NCBI GenBank assembly: GCA_020026435.1
Contig: JAHHQK010000059.1
Location: 1 to 8,871 of the forward strand
DNA: 8,871 bases
Reading direction: 5' to 3'
DNA from: Alistipes sp.
GTDB taxonomy: Bacteria; Bacteroidota; Bacteroidia; Bacteroidales; Rikenellaceae
The translations under genes were made by a program, and so were the position numbers. Below are positions 1-6,526 of this stretch, in pieces. The first letter of the stretch is position 1, and each line of letters starts with the position of its first letter. The notes beneath the pieces were generated by a model, which worked only from the letters and a program-made list of their open reading frames with translations, ran no database searches and was not told where the DNA came from.

Positions 1-178
1 CCGCCACACCTTGCTTCCCCCGCCCGGAAAATCCCGCCCCGCAAGGCCTCCCCAACAGCCTTTTCCCCTTCTTCTCCCACTCCCTTTCCCTTGGGAGATT
101 CGTCCCGTGAGGCCCCTCGAATTGGACATTAATACTGCAAAATTGTTCCAAAGAGTATGATTTTAAAAAAATTAATCG

Positions 179-186
179 TACTTTTG
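179..186 (+). promoter_or_regulatory. Bacteroidetes -7 box of fabI
   Basis: TACTTTTG matches the Bacteroidetes -7 consensus TAnnTTTG and lies 24 bp before the fabI start, so the transcript would have a leader of only about 20 nt. No convincing TTTG/TTG -33 element sits 19-20 bp upstream; that stretch is an A/T run. Bases 1-178 further upstream are C/T-rich on this strand and show no gene that I can support. Confidence 0.55.
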
Positions 187-210
187 TCCCAATTTTAAAA
201 CCATCTGATC

Positions 211-1080
211 ATGGCATATAATTTATTAAAAGGGAAAAAAGGATTGATTTTCGGCGCTCTGAATGAGGATTCGATCGCGTGGAAAGTCGCACAGCGTGCC
301 GTAGAAGAGGGCGCTGAGATCGTCTTGACCAACACCGCAGTGTCGATTCGCATGGGTACGATCAACCAGCTCGCCGAGCAATGCAATACCATCGTTATTC
401 CGGCCGACGCCACCAGCGTCGAGGATCTGGAGAATCTGATTGACAAGACCATGGAACACTTCGGCGGCAAGTTCGATTTCATGCTCCACTCGATCGGTAT
501 GTCGCCCAACGTCCGCAAGGGTCGCACCTACGACGACCTGGACTACGGATTTCTCCAGAAGACCCTCGATATTTCGGCCATCTCGTTCCACAAGGCCATC
601 CAGGTCGCACGCCACAAAGACGCCATCAACGACTGGGGTTCGATCGTCGCTCTGAGCTACATCGCCGCCCAGCGTACCCTCTACGGCTACAACGACATGG
701 CCGATGCCAAAGCCCTGCTGGAGTCCATCGCCCGCAGCTTCGGCTACATCTACGGTCGTGAGAAGCACGTGAGAATCAACACCGTATCGCAGTCGCCCAC
801 GCCGACAACGGCCGGTAAGGGTGTACTCGGCATGAGCGATCTGATGTCGTTCGCCGAGAGTATGTCGCCCCTGGGCAACGCTTCGGCCGACGATTGCGCC
901 AACTATGTACTGACACTCTTCTCGGACCTCACGCGCAAGGTCACCATGCAGAACCTCTACCACGACGGCGGATTCTCGTCGATGGGTATGAGCCACCGCG
1001 CCATGCGCACCTACGAGCGCGGAATGCGTTTCGACGACGTCCACGAGAACCAGTATCCGTTCGGCAAGGAGAACGAATAA
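211..1080 (+). CDS. fabI: Enoyl-[acyl-carrier-protein] reductase (NADH), FabI
   Basis: A 289-aa cytosolic short-chain dehydrogenase/reductase that reduces trans-2-enoyl-ACP to acyl-ACP, the last step of each type II fatty-acid elongation cycle. The FabI nucleotide-binding motif is visible near the N-terminus (G15, then S21-I22-A23). HSIG at 93-96 corresponds to the E. coli segment carrying the triclosan-contact Gly93. The catalytic pair is Tyr160 and Lys167 in the Y-x6-K spacing typical of FabI, with the second conserved Tyr at 150 (LSYIAAQR, compare E. coli LSYLGAER). The segment after RINT reads SQSPTPTTA rather than the enterobacterial SAGPIRTLA, as I recall for Bacteroides-type FabI. Length is normal (260-290 aa) and the protein looks intact. 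The ATG at 211 is chosen because the family begins just before this Rossmann strand and the -7 box lies just upstream. It appears monocistronic and converges on the transporter. Confidence 0.95.
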   Translation: MAYNLLKGKKGLIFGALNEDSIAWKVAQRAVEEGAEIVLTNTAVSIRMGTINQLAEQCNTIVIPADATSVEDLENLIDKTMEHFGGKFDFMLHSIGMSPNVRKGRTYDDLDYGFLQKTLDISAISFHKAIQVARHKDAINDWGSIVALSYIAAQRTLYGYNDMADAKALLESIARSFGYIYGREKHVRINTVSQSPTPTTAGKGVLGMSDLMSFAESMSPLGNASADDCANYVLTLFSDLTRKVTMQNLYHDGGFSSMGMSHRAMRTYERGMRFDDVHENQYPFGKENE

Positions 1081-1121
1081 TTTCCTCCCGTCCGGCGGAT
1101 TCCGATCCCCGTCACAGACTT

Positions 1122-1161
1122 CAAATCCCGAAGAGAGCCTCCGTGCCCCCTTCGGGATTTG
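1122..1161 (+). terminator. Hairpin downstream of fabI
   Basis: CAAATCCCGAAG (1122-1133) and CTTCGGGATTTG (1150-1161) form a perfect 12-bp stem with a 16-nt loop, 41 bp after the fabI stop. There is no long T-run after it, so it may be a weak terminator or an mRNA 3'-end stabiliser acting before the stronger hairpin at 1224-1259. Confidence 0.5.
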
Positions 1162-1223
1162 TCATATCCGCCAGCCGCCTCCCCCTCCGAAAGAGGACTC
1201 GACTCGCTCCGTTCCGGACACGA

Positions 1224-1259
1224 AAAACCCCGTCCTGCGCATTTGCAGGACGGGGTTTT
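1224..1259. terminator. Bidirectional intrinsic terminator between fabI and the EamA transporter
   Basis: AAAACCCCGTCCTGC (1224-1238) and GCAGGACGGGGTTTT (1245-1259) form a perfect 15-bp stem with a 6-nt loop. It is flanked by A-runs on the left and T-runs on the right, so it has a U-tract in both directions. It lies 30 bp beyond the stop of the convergent transporter and about 145 bp beyond fabI, and probably serves both. Confidence 0.85.
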
Positions 1260-1288
1260 CGATCTGTCTGAAGTCCGGAGACCCAGGA

Positions 1289-2212
1289 TTATTTTTCGAG
1301 CTGCTTGTTTTTCTTGAAGCGGGCCACGATCTCTTCACCCTTGAAGTAGATGACCAGCGACGAAACGATGATCAGCATACCGGCCACGGAGCTGAAATCG
1401 GGATGCTCGTCGGCCAGCATGATCCAGCTCAACACGGCTCCCAGGATGGGGTTCAGCAGACGGCACATATTCACATCGCTGACCTTCGTACCCTCCGAAC
1501 GCAGGGCCATGAACCAGAAGCTGAAGGCAAACGTCGACACGAATACCAGCATACCCAGACAGGCGTAGAAGCCCATCGGCTTGCCGATAAAGGGCTGGAA
1601 TCCCTCGGTACCCACACCGACCACATAGATCAGAAGACCTCCGAAGAACATCTGCACGGCATTGAGGAACACGGGATTAACCTGCCCCTTCTCTTCCGAC
1701 ACCGAAATGGCCGAATAGCCCTGGAAGAGGATGCTCCCCAGCAGGAGACCGATACCCAGGATACTGCGCCAATCGAGCGGCGAGCCGTCGCTACCCGTGC
1801 CGACGATGAGCATCAGACCCAGGAAGCTGACCACGAGGCTCAGCGTCTTATAGATATTCAGTTTGTCGTTGCTGGCGATCAGGTGGGCCAACAGAACGTT
1901 GATCAGCGGCGTGAGACCCATCACGATCGAACCGATGGCTCCGCTCACGAAGTCCACGCCGAAGTAGAACGACGAATAGCCCAGGAACATATTGATCAGG
2001 ATCAGATTGATGAACAGGCGGCGGAAACGCACGATCTCGGCCCACATACCGCGATGCCAGGTGTAGGCCAGCAGGATGACGCCCACCGACATAAATCTCA
2101 GACCCGCGAAGTTCATCGGGGTGAAATCATAACTCAGACCCTGTTTGATGATCGGGTTGACGATCGCCCACAGCGTCGAGGCCAAAACAGCCAAAAGAAT
2201 ACCTTTTTTCAT
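1289..2212 (-). CDS. EamA-family (DMT superfamily) inner-membrane transporter
   Basis: A 307-aa protein with about ten hydrophobic helices and the two-fold EamA repeat of the drug/metabolite transporter superfamily. The first half (about residues 5-140) includes GLTPLINVLLAHLIASND and the second half (about 150-290) includes LLNPILGAVLSWIMLADE, both in the place of the Pro-containing helix that usually ends in a Leu-Gly-Glu-like turn. The C-terminus is basic (FKKNKQ), consistent with a cytoplasmic tail. The substrate is unknown; members export amino acids, metabolites or drugs. The start is set at the ATG at 2212 (MKKGILL). The same frame stays open upstream to about 2479, but a consensus promoter at 2238-2268 lies inside that extension, and the extension reads as non-membrane, low-quality sequence. 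It is probably monocistronic, and may be regulated through the palindrome at 2270-2283. Confidence 0.9.
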   Translation of the reverse strand: MKKGILLAVLASTLWAIVNPIIKQGLSYDFTPMNFAGLRFMSVGVILLAYTWHRGMWAEIVRFRRLFINLILINMFLGYSSFYFGVDFVSGAIGSIVMGLTPLINVLLAHLIASNDKLNIYKTLSLVVSFLGLMLIVGTGSDGSPLDWRSILGIGLLLGSILFQGYSAISVSEEKGQVNPVFLNAVQMFFGGLLIYVVGVGTEGFQPFIGKPMGFYACLGMLVFVSTFAFSFWFMALRSEGTKVSDVNMCRLLNPILGAVLSWIMLADEHPDFSSVAGMLIIVSSLVIYFKGEEIVARFKKNKQLEK

Positions 2213-2237
2213 AATATGAAGTGATTTTTCGAGACTG

Positions 2238-2268
2238 CAAAGGTACAAAATCCTGCGGGAGAATACAA
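2238..2268 (-). promoter_or_regulatory. Consensus promoter of the EamA transporter
   Basis: Read on the minus strand: TTG (2268-2266), 20 bp, then TACCTTTG (2245-2238), a perfect TAnnTTTG -7 box at the usual spacing. Transcription would start near 2232, giving a leader of about 20 nt before the ATG at 2212. Confidence 0.8.
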
Positions 2269-2269
2269 T

Positions 2270-2283
2270 ATTGGTCGACCAAT
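2270..2283. promoter_or_regulatory. 14-bp perfect palindrome, candidate operator of the transporter
   Basis: ATTGGTCGACCAAT equals its own reverse complement. It starts one base upstream of the -33 TTG of the transporter promoter, a position where a dimeric regulator could activate or block RNA polymerase. The regulator is unknown and no regulator gene is present in the window. The operator role is inferred from symmetry and position only. Confidence 0.45.
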
Positions 2284-2464
2284 TACGCCTGAAAATATGG
2301 ATCAGAAGGGCGACATAACCCTCTGCCCTCCCGAAAAACGCCCTATATCGGCACGAGGAAGCACCTTCTGGATCTAAAAACAAACGGAGAAGCACCCTCT
2401 CTTCTGCCCTGATCCGGGCTTTTGAAAATCCGCCCTTGCCCGCCTCAACTGGTCGGAGGGAGTG
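2284..2464. other. Non-coding stretch, no gene seen
   Basis: This lies between the transporter operator and the inverted repeat at 2465. Open frames here have no plausible start, family resemblance or consistent codon use. I see no RNA gene. With the adjoining palindromes it makes a gene-free interval of 341 bp (2213-2553). Confidence 0.5.
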
Positions 2465-2496
2465 TAATACTTCGGTCAAAAGTTACCGAAGTATTA
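2465..2496. repeat. 12-bp perfect inverted repeat with 8-nt loop
   Basis: TAATACTTCGGT (2465-2476) pairs with ACCGAAGTATTA (2485-2496). It lies about 58 bp beyond the stop of the minus-strand small membrane protein, so it could end that transcript, but no T-run follows on either strand. It could instead be a protein-binding site or the remnant of a small inverted-repeat element. Confidence 0.55.
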
Positions 2497-2521
2497 ATAT
2501 AACTATGTAAGTTTCTTTGCG

Positions 2522-2535
2522 TTTGATATATCAAA
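2522..2535. repeat. 14-bp perfect palindrome TTTGATATATCAAA
   Basis: It is self-complementary without a gap and lies 18 bp beyond the stop codon of the minus-strand small membrane protein. It is AT-rich, so chance is more likely than for 2270-2283. It could be a regulator site or part of a 3' structure together with 2465-2496. Confidence 0.4.
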
Positions 2536-2553
2536 GCACCTGTCCAGTTAATG

Positions 2554-2799
2554 CTAGCTGACTTCTTCATTCTTGATGTGGTCGATTTCCTTAATGAGTT
2601 CATCGTTGATTCGCTGTTGTTTCCGGTGAACGACATAGGCAATTCCGACCCCCAATATGCCTCCAATGAAATATGCTACAATGAGTCTAAGAGCCAATGC
2701 AGTTGGCACGTGGATGTACAGGTCATAGCAGAAGAATCCGAACCAAACGATTAGTGCATAAATATCATATGACAGTCGTTTCGTACGCAGCTGTTTCAT
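2554..2799 (-). CDS. Small two-helix membrane protein of unknown function
   Basis: An 81-aa product from the ATG at 2799. A basic start (MKQLRTKR) is followed by two hydrophobic segments (about residues 9-28, YDIYALIVWFGFF and on; and about 34-53, LRLIVAYFIGGILGVGIAYV). A highly charged C-terminal tail (about 54-81) is rich in Lys, Glu, Asp and Arg and probably helical. The pattern suggests an inner-membrane hairpin with both ends in the cytoplasm. I do not recognise the family. A TTG at 2841 gives a 95-aa alternative beginning MEEDLLASR. An ATG at 2862 in the same frame is followed two codons later by TAG, so the gene may once have started there. No consensus promoter is visible upstream. 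Base composition is more AT-rich than in the surrounding genes. It may be a real small gene or the surviving end of a decayed one. Confidence 0.5.
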   Translation of the reverse strand: MKQLRTKRLSYDIYALIVWFGFFCYDLYIHVPTALALRLIVAYFIGGILGVGIAYVVHRKQQRINDELIKEIDHIKNEEVS

Positions 2800-2841
2800 C
2801 TTTAGCCGCGTGGTGCGTGAAGCTAATAGATCTTCCTCCAA

Positions 2842-3190
2842 CCACTCTTTTTCCTAATTCATCAAACTTCGACAAGCAAACTCATTGCCGTGAATCCAGG
2901 AAAATAAAGTATTGTTTTTCTCTTCGTCGATTATTTGGTTTATGAGTATTCTTGGAACTTTATAGAGTGTCACTATTTACGTGACATTTTTAGAATTTCC
3001 GATTTTTCTAAATTCTATATAATATGCACCAGAGCCACTGTATATCATTTAGTTACGATATATATTGGTTTAGCGTAAATCAAGAAGCCTAATTCCGACA
3101 AAATGTAATCCTTTGATTTTTAGTGATGATTCTCTTTAGACAAGGAGTCACAATACGTTCCGGAAATACCCTTATCCCCGGGCCACAGAT
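2842..3190. other. AT-rich gene-poor stretch with an interrupted minus-strand frame
   Basis: No intact gene is supported. Reading the minus strand in the frame of the downstream membrane protein gives a 23-codon piece from the ATG at 3048 to a TAA at 2979-2977. Next comes a 38-codon piece (GTG at 2973, containing RILINQIIDEEKNN) ending in TAG at 2856-2854. The frame then enters the small protein. Two hairpins lie inside: TGTCAC/GTGACA (2968-2973 and 2981-2986) followed by a T5 run on the plus strand, and TAGAATTT/AAATTCTA (2991-2998 and 3010-3017). I cannot assign a function. Confidence 0.4.
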
Positions 3191-3221
3191 AAAAAAAGAG
3201 GAACCTCTATTGAGATTCCTC
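3191..3221 (-). terminator. Intrinsic terminator of the tRNA operon
   Basis: On the minus strand, GAGGAATCTC and GAGGTTCCTC form a 10-bp stem (one T-G wobble) with an AATA loop (3221 down to 3198), followed directly by a run of seven T (3197-3191). It begins four bases after the end of tRNA-Gly. Confidence 0.9.
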
Positions 3222-3225
3222 GATG

Positions 3226-3298
3226 AGCGGAAAACGAGACTCGAACTCGCGACCCCAACCTTGGCAAGGTTGTGCTCTACCAACTGAGCTATTTCCGC
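3226..3298 (-). tRNA. tRNA-Gly(GCC)
   Basis: A 73-nt cloverleaf. The acceptor stem pairs GCGGAAA with TTTCCGC, the discriminator is T, and the D-stem is GCTC/GAGC. The anticodon arm is CAACC-TTGCCAA-GGTTG with anticodon GCC, which reads GGC and GGT. The T-arm is GCGAG-TTCGAGT-CTCGT. CCA is not encoded and must be added after transcription. It is co-transcribed with tRNA-Ser, five bases upstream. Confidence 0.96.
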
Positions 3299-3303
3299 AG
3301 GAG

Positions 3304-3390
3304 CGGAGAGAGAGGGATTCGAACCCCCGGTACAGTTACCCGTACACCGCATTTCGAGTGCGGCCCGATCGACCACTCCGGCATCTCTCC
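3304..3390 (-). tRNA. tRNA-Ser(CGA)
   Basis: An 87-nt class II tRNA. The acceptor stem pairs GGAGAGA with TCTCTCC and the discriminator is G, the serine identity base. The anticodon arm is CCGCA-CTCGAAA-TGCGG with anticodon CGA, which reads TCG. There is a long variable arm (GTACGGGTAACTGTAC) and a T-arm GGGGG-TTCGAAT-CCCTC. CCA is not encoded. It is the first gene of the two-tRNA operon. Confidence 0.95.
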
Positions 3391-3427
3391 AATGTCCTCC
3401 ACAACGGCTATCGTTGTTTTGCGAGTG

Positions 3428-3458
3428 CAAATATAGACATATTTTTTATTTCTTCAAA
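3428..3458 (-). promoter_or_regulatory. Consensus promoter of the tRNA-Ser/tRNA-Gly operon
   Basis: On the minus strand, TTTG (3458-3455), 19 bp, TATATTTG (3435-3428) matches the Bacteroidetes vegetative promoter in both elements and in spacing. Transcription would begin about 30 nt before tRNA-Ser. Confidence 0.88.
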
Positions 3459-3526
3459 AAAATTCAAAAAAAAATCGTAAATTGTAGTGTTTTTTCTGCG
3501 TATTCCCGATTCCGGGCCCCGAAACG

Positions 3527-3553
3527 GCACTTCGAGCATCTTTTTTGAAGTGC
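3527..3553. repeat. 7-bp inverted repeat upstream of the lipoprotein gene
   Basis: GCACTTC (3527-3533) and GAAGTGC (3547-3553) are separated by 13 nt that include a T6 run. It lies in the 220-bp gap between the divergent tRNA promoter and the lipoprotein gene. Its role is unclear and the match may be chance. No TAnnTTTG box for the lipoprotein is evident in this gap; an A/T-rich segment (TATATAATATA) at about 3646-3656 is the only promoter-like candidate. Confidence 0.25.
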
Positions 3554-3678
3554 AAATCACACCGCCGACGGGCCTCGGGATGCAGTATTCGCACCGAAAC
3601 GACGTTTTTAATATAGGAGGATAATAATACAGCCCCCAAAACCGTTATATAATATAAAGCCGAAAATAACCTTTTGCC

Positions 3679-4746
3679 ATGAAAACAACACATTTTTACA
3701 TAGCAACGGTGCTGGCCGCCGTCGTCACTCTGGCCTCCGGCTGCTCGGCAGCCTTCCAGGCTACAAACGGCTATGCCACCGACGATCTTTATGTGACCCA
3801 CAACCGTGAGTCCATCACCCAAAAACAAAACGCTGAGCAGGAGGCCCGTCAAGAGGCGCTCCGCCGTCACATCTCCTCGACCAGGGCCGAAGCCGAGGCC
3901 CGCGCCGCCCGCGAACCGTCGAGCTATGCCGATGTGGTGGCCGACGACTACGAGAGCGCCTACGCACGACGTCTGCGCGGACTGGAGTCGCCCTCCTACC
4001 GTATGCCGTCGAGCTACGACAACGCCCGTTTCAGTTCGGCCTTCCAATACGTATCGGCCTACGACCCGGCATTCTACAATGTCGTCGTGTCGGGCGACGA
4101 GGTATGGGTCGAGCCCAAATACATCTCCTCGATGTTCGGATCGTGGGGCGGAACCATCTTCTCGGTCTCGAACCGCGGATGGGGTTTCTCCTCGTCGTGG
4201 TACACCCCCTACTGGGACTGGCACTTCGGGATGCACTCGTGGTACAACCCCTGGTATAACCGTCCGTGGGGCTACAACCCCTGGTGGGACTTCGGATGGC
4301 CCTATTGGGGCTGGGGCGGCTATTGGGGCTCCTATCCCGGCTGGGGCTGGGGCGGAGGATACTACCCCTACTACCCCTACTACCCCCACCATCACCACCA
4401 TATCGTAGTCGGTCCGCGCCCGGCCTACCATCCCCGCAAGTACTACAACCGCGGAGGAAGCTACAACCGCGGAGGCAGTTACAACCGACCCTCGCGCCAG
4501 GACGGATACAACCGTGGCGGAAGCTACAACCGACCCTCGCGTCAGGACAGCTACAACCGCGGCGGAAGCTATAACCGCGGCGGGAACTACAACCGCGAGA
4601 ATTACAACCGCCCCACCAACGACCGCAACAACTCCTTCCAGCGTCCTTCCACCAACAACGGATTCGGCGGCGGCAACAGCGGCGGCGGCAATTACGGCGG
4701 TTACAACCGCGGCAGCGGCACGGGAAGCTACAACCGCGGACGATAG
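3679..4746 (+). CDS. Trp/Tyr/Gly-rich, repeat-containing lipoprotein ('vitellogenin-like' in Bacteroidetes annotation)
   Basis: A 355-aa predicted lipoprotein. The signal peptide spans residues 1-21 and ends in ASG before Cys22, the likely lipidated residue, so the protein should be membrane-anchored facing the periplasm or the surface. Residues about 42-115 are charged and helical (QKQNAEQEARQEALRR and similar). Residues about 116-150 form a compact part (FSSAFQYVSAYDPAFYNVVV). From 152 to 236 the chain is dominated by Trp, Tyr, Gly, Pro and Ser, and five consecutive His follow at 237-241. The C-terminal third (about 256-355) is Arg/Asn/Gly/Tyr-rich with YNRGGS-type repeats. Similar proteins in Bacteroides are annotated, without functional meaning, as vitellogenin-like and sit beside an OmpP1/FadL-type barrel, as here. 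The function is unknown; a structural or metal-binding envelope role is only a guess. The barrel gene starts 36 bp after its stop, so the two probably share a transcript. Confidence 0.88.
   Translation: MKTTHFYIATVLAAVVTLASGCSAAFQATNGYATDDLYVTHNRESITQKQNAEQEARQEALRRHISSTRAEAEARAAREPSSYADVVADDYESAYARRLRGLESPSYRMPSSYDNARFSSAFQYVSAYDPAFYNVVVSGDEVWVEPKYISSMFGSWGGTIFSVSNRGWGFSSSWYTPYWDWHFGMHSWYNPWYNRPWGYNPWWDFGWPYWGWGGYWGSYPGWGWGGGYYPYYPYYPHHHHHIVVGPRPAYHPRKYYNRGGSYNRGGSYNRPSRQDGYNRGGSYNRPSRQDSYNRGGSYNRGGNYNRENYNRPTNDRNNSFQRPSTNNGFGGGNSGGGNYGGYNRGSGTGSYNRGR
4444..4602 (+). repeat. In-frame tandem repeats coding YNRGGS and YNRPSRQD(G/S)
   Basis: Units of 18 bp (YNRGGS or YNRGGN) and 27 bp (YNRPSRQDG or YNRPSRQDS) alternate. 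18-bp units start at 4444, 4462, 4507, 4552 and 4570; 27-bp units start at 4480 and 4525; a 15-bp partial unit (YNREN) starts at 4588. Segments 4462-4506 and 4507-4551 are therefore two copies of a 45-bp compound unit, with most differences at third codon positions. Looser YNR/GG copies continue to the end of the gene. All unit lengths are multiples of three, so copy number can change without breaking the frame. Confidence 0.9.
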
Positions 4747-4782
4747 ATATTCCGAATCAAAAACATATACCCTTTTACAACC

Positions 4783-6480
4783 ATGAAACGCATCAACACC
4801 ATACTTTTATCGGCCCTTGCGGCCATGGGAGCCACCTTTACGCTCTCAGCACAACCCGCCCCTCAGGGTAATGTCTTCGGAGGCATGAACTTCAACCACG
4901 ACATCATGATGGCCTGGGACTTCTCCGAGTTGTGCCGTCCCCAAAACCTGGGCACATCGCGGTCGATGGCCATGGGCGGGGCATTCACCTCGCTGGGTGC
5001 CGACCTCTCGTCGATGAACATCAACCCGGCAGGTCTGGGTATGTACCGCCACAACGAATTTTCGATCACCCCTCTGCTGTCCCTGGCCCGTTCCTCGACG
5101 TCGAACACCTCGGAATGGAACGGCAACTCCAAGAACCGCTTCTCGGTGGCCAATGCCGGCATTGCGCTGAACCTCTTCGAGAGCGGCGAGCGCAATCTGA
5201 CGAGCCTGACCTTAGGTGTGGGGCTGAACCGCGTAGCCGACTTCAACACCAACACCTCCTTCTCGGTGGGCGTACCCTACGATCCGACCATGGGTCCCGT
5301 GTCGAGCATCGCCGACGCCTTCGCCCAGCAGTTGCAATCAGGAGGGGTGTTCCCCGCCCGCAAACCCGACATGAATCCCAACGGGAAACTCAACTACGAC
5401 CATTCCTCCTACTTCTGGCCCGCAATCCTGGGCTATAAGAGTGCGATGGTCCACGTCGATCCCGAGACGGGACGCTGGGGACGCGACGCCATCGGCAACA
5501 ATGCCGATCTGATCCGCTCACAGGACTTCTTCACCACGGGATCGATCAACGAGTTCGACCTGTCGATCGGCGGCAACATCCGCAACATCGTCTACTTCGG
5601 TGCCACGATCGGCATCCAGAGCGTCCACAAGGACTCCCGACTGGTCTATGGCGAGGAGTACTACTACGACGGACAGGCCGTCGACGGCAAGGGCAATCCG
5701 CTTGCGGCCCAACTCAACTATGCCGAGCTGCACCAGCGCACGCTGCTGGACGGCAGTGGCGTGAATTTCAAGCTGGGAGTCATCGTCCGCCCCACGGCCG
5801 GACTGCGCCTGGGTGTCGCCTTCCACACCCCGACCTACTACTCCCTGGAGCGCGGTTATGAAGCGGGAATGCTCTACGAACTGGTGGATCACACCCAGCA
5901 GAAGATCAACACCGACTACATCGACGCCCCCACCATCTACGACGAGGGCAGTTACAGCTGGGACTTCATCTCCCCCTCTCGACTGATGTTCGGTGCCTCC
6001 TACACCTTCGGGAAATTCGCCATCGTCTCGCTGGACTACGAGCGCGACTGGTACAACGGCATCCGCGTGAAGAACTTCCCCAAGGATGCGGGCATGAGCA
6101 AGAACTCCTACAAGGCCGACTTCAAGGATAATTTCTGCGCCACGAACACCCTGCGTGCCGGTATGGAGCTGCGTCCGCTGCCGATGCTGGCACTGCGTAT
6201 CGGCGGAGGCTACACCTCGTCGATGTTGCGCGACGAGACCCTCGCCTACGAGATGCCCCAGGCCACCACAAGCCACTACATCACGGCCGGAGCCGGCATC
6301 AGCTTCTCGCGAAGCGTATCGCTCGACCTGGGATACCAGTACTTGGAGGAGAACCTGAGCCAGTACCGACTCTTCTATGCCTTCGATTCGGCTTCGGGCG
6401 ACTTCACCGCTTCGTCGGGACTCTTCGACACCACGCTGTCCCGTCACTTCGCCACGCTGACGCTCAACGTGAGATTCTAA
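4783..6480 (+). CDS. FadL/OmpP1/TodX-like outer-membrane beta-barrel protein ('hemin receptor' in Bacteroidetes annotation)
   Basis: A 565-aa outer-membrane protein. The signal peptide spans residues 1-23 (LLSALAAMGATFTLSA, then Gln24). The family hallmark lies at 55-86: NLGTSRSMAMGGAFTSLGAD, then NINPAGLG, the N-terminal plug/first-strand region seen in the FadL/OmpP1 and PorV-like families. The rest is alternating amphipathic strands with aromatic girdles (for example YYSLERGYEAG, FAIVSLDYERDWYNG, VSLDLGYQYLEENLSQYRLF). It ends in LNVRF, a C-terminal Phe as used for BAM-dependent barrel insertion. FadL members pass hydrophobic molecules across the outer membrane and PorV is a type IX secretion part. 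Bacteroides copies are often named hemin receptor without proof. It is probably the second gene of an operon with the lipoprotein. A strong terminator follows 47 bp after the stop. The gene appears intact. Confidence 0.88.
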   Translation: MKRINTILLSALAAMGATFTLSAQPAPQGNVFGGMNFNHDIMMAWDFSELCRPQNLGTSRSMAMGGAFTSLGADLSSMNINPAGLGMYRHNEFSITPLLSLARSSTSNTSEWNGNSKNRFSVANAGIALNLFESGERNLTSLTLGVGLNRVADFNTNTSFSVGVPYDPTMGPVSSIADAFAQQLQSGGVFPARKPDMNPNGKLNYDHSSYFWPAILGYKSAMVHVDPETGRWGRDAIGNNADLIRSQDFFTTGSINEFDLSIGGNIRNIVYFGATIGIQSVHKDSRLVYGEEYYYDGQAVDGKGNPLAAQLNYAELHQRTLLDGSGVNFKLGVIVRPTAGLRLGVAFHTPTYYSLERGYEAGMLYELVDHTQQKINTDYIDAPTIYDEGSYSWDFISPSRLMFGASYTFGKFAIVSLDYERDWYNGIRVKNFPKDAGMSKNSYKADFKDNFCATNTLRAGMELRPLPMLALRIGGGYTSSMLRDETLAYEMPQATTSHYITAGAGISFSRSVSLDLGYQYLEENLSQYRLFYAFDSASGDFTASSGLFDTTLSRHFATLTLNVRF

Positions 6481-6526
6481 AACCCCGTTCCGGGGCTTCT
6501 CCACGACGGTACATACAAGATACAAC

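Noticed and set aside
9..46. CCTTGC/GCAAGG inverted arms near the left edge
   Set aside because: Only 6 bp with a 26-nt C-rich spacer and no T-run; within chance expectation.
226..1044. Long minus-strand open frame opposite fabI
   Set aside because: It is antisense to a clear FabI with catalytic residues; its content is a mirror of GC-rich codons and no family is recognisable.
1403..2224. Long plus-strand open frame opposite the EamA transporter
   Set aside because: Antisense to ten membrane helices; its His/Gln/Asp-rich content is what reversed hydrophobic codons give.
2213..2479. N-terminal extension of the EamA frame up to 2479
   Set aside because: A consensus promoter lies inside it and the extension lacks membrane or family features; the ATG at 2212 gives the normal family start.
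3226..3298. Possible attachment-site duplicate of the tRNA-Gly 3' end
   Set aside because: I found no second copy of the tRNA 3' segment elsewhere in the window and no integrase gene.
3089..3430. Minus-strand open frame across the two tRNA genes
   Set aside because: It spans two complete cloverleaf tRNAs, their terminator and most of their leader.
3615..3620. AGGAGG Shine-Dalgarno-like sequence
   Set aside because: No start codon at a suitable distance; Bacteroidetes genes rarely rely on such sites, and the lipoprotein start is 59 bp further on.
3454..4431. 325-codon minus-strand open frame opposite the lipoprotein
   Set aside because: A low-complexity Val/Gly/Pro/Ala product from reversed codons, and it overlaps the tRNA promoter; the plus-strand frame has a signal peptide and lipobox.
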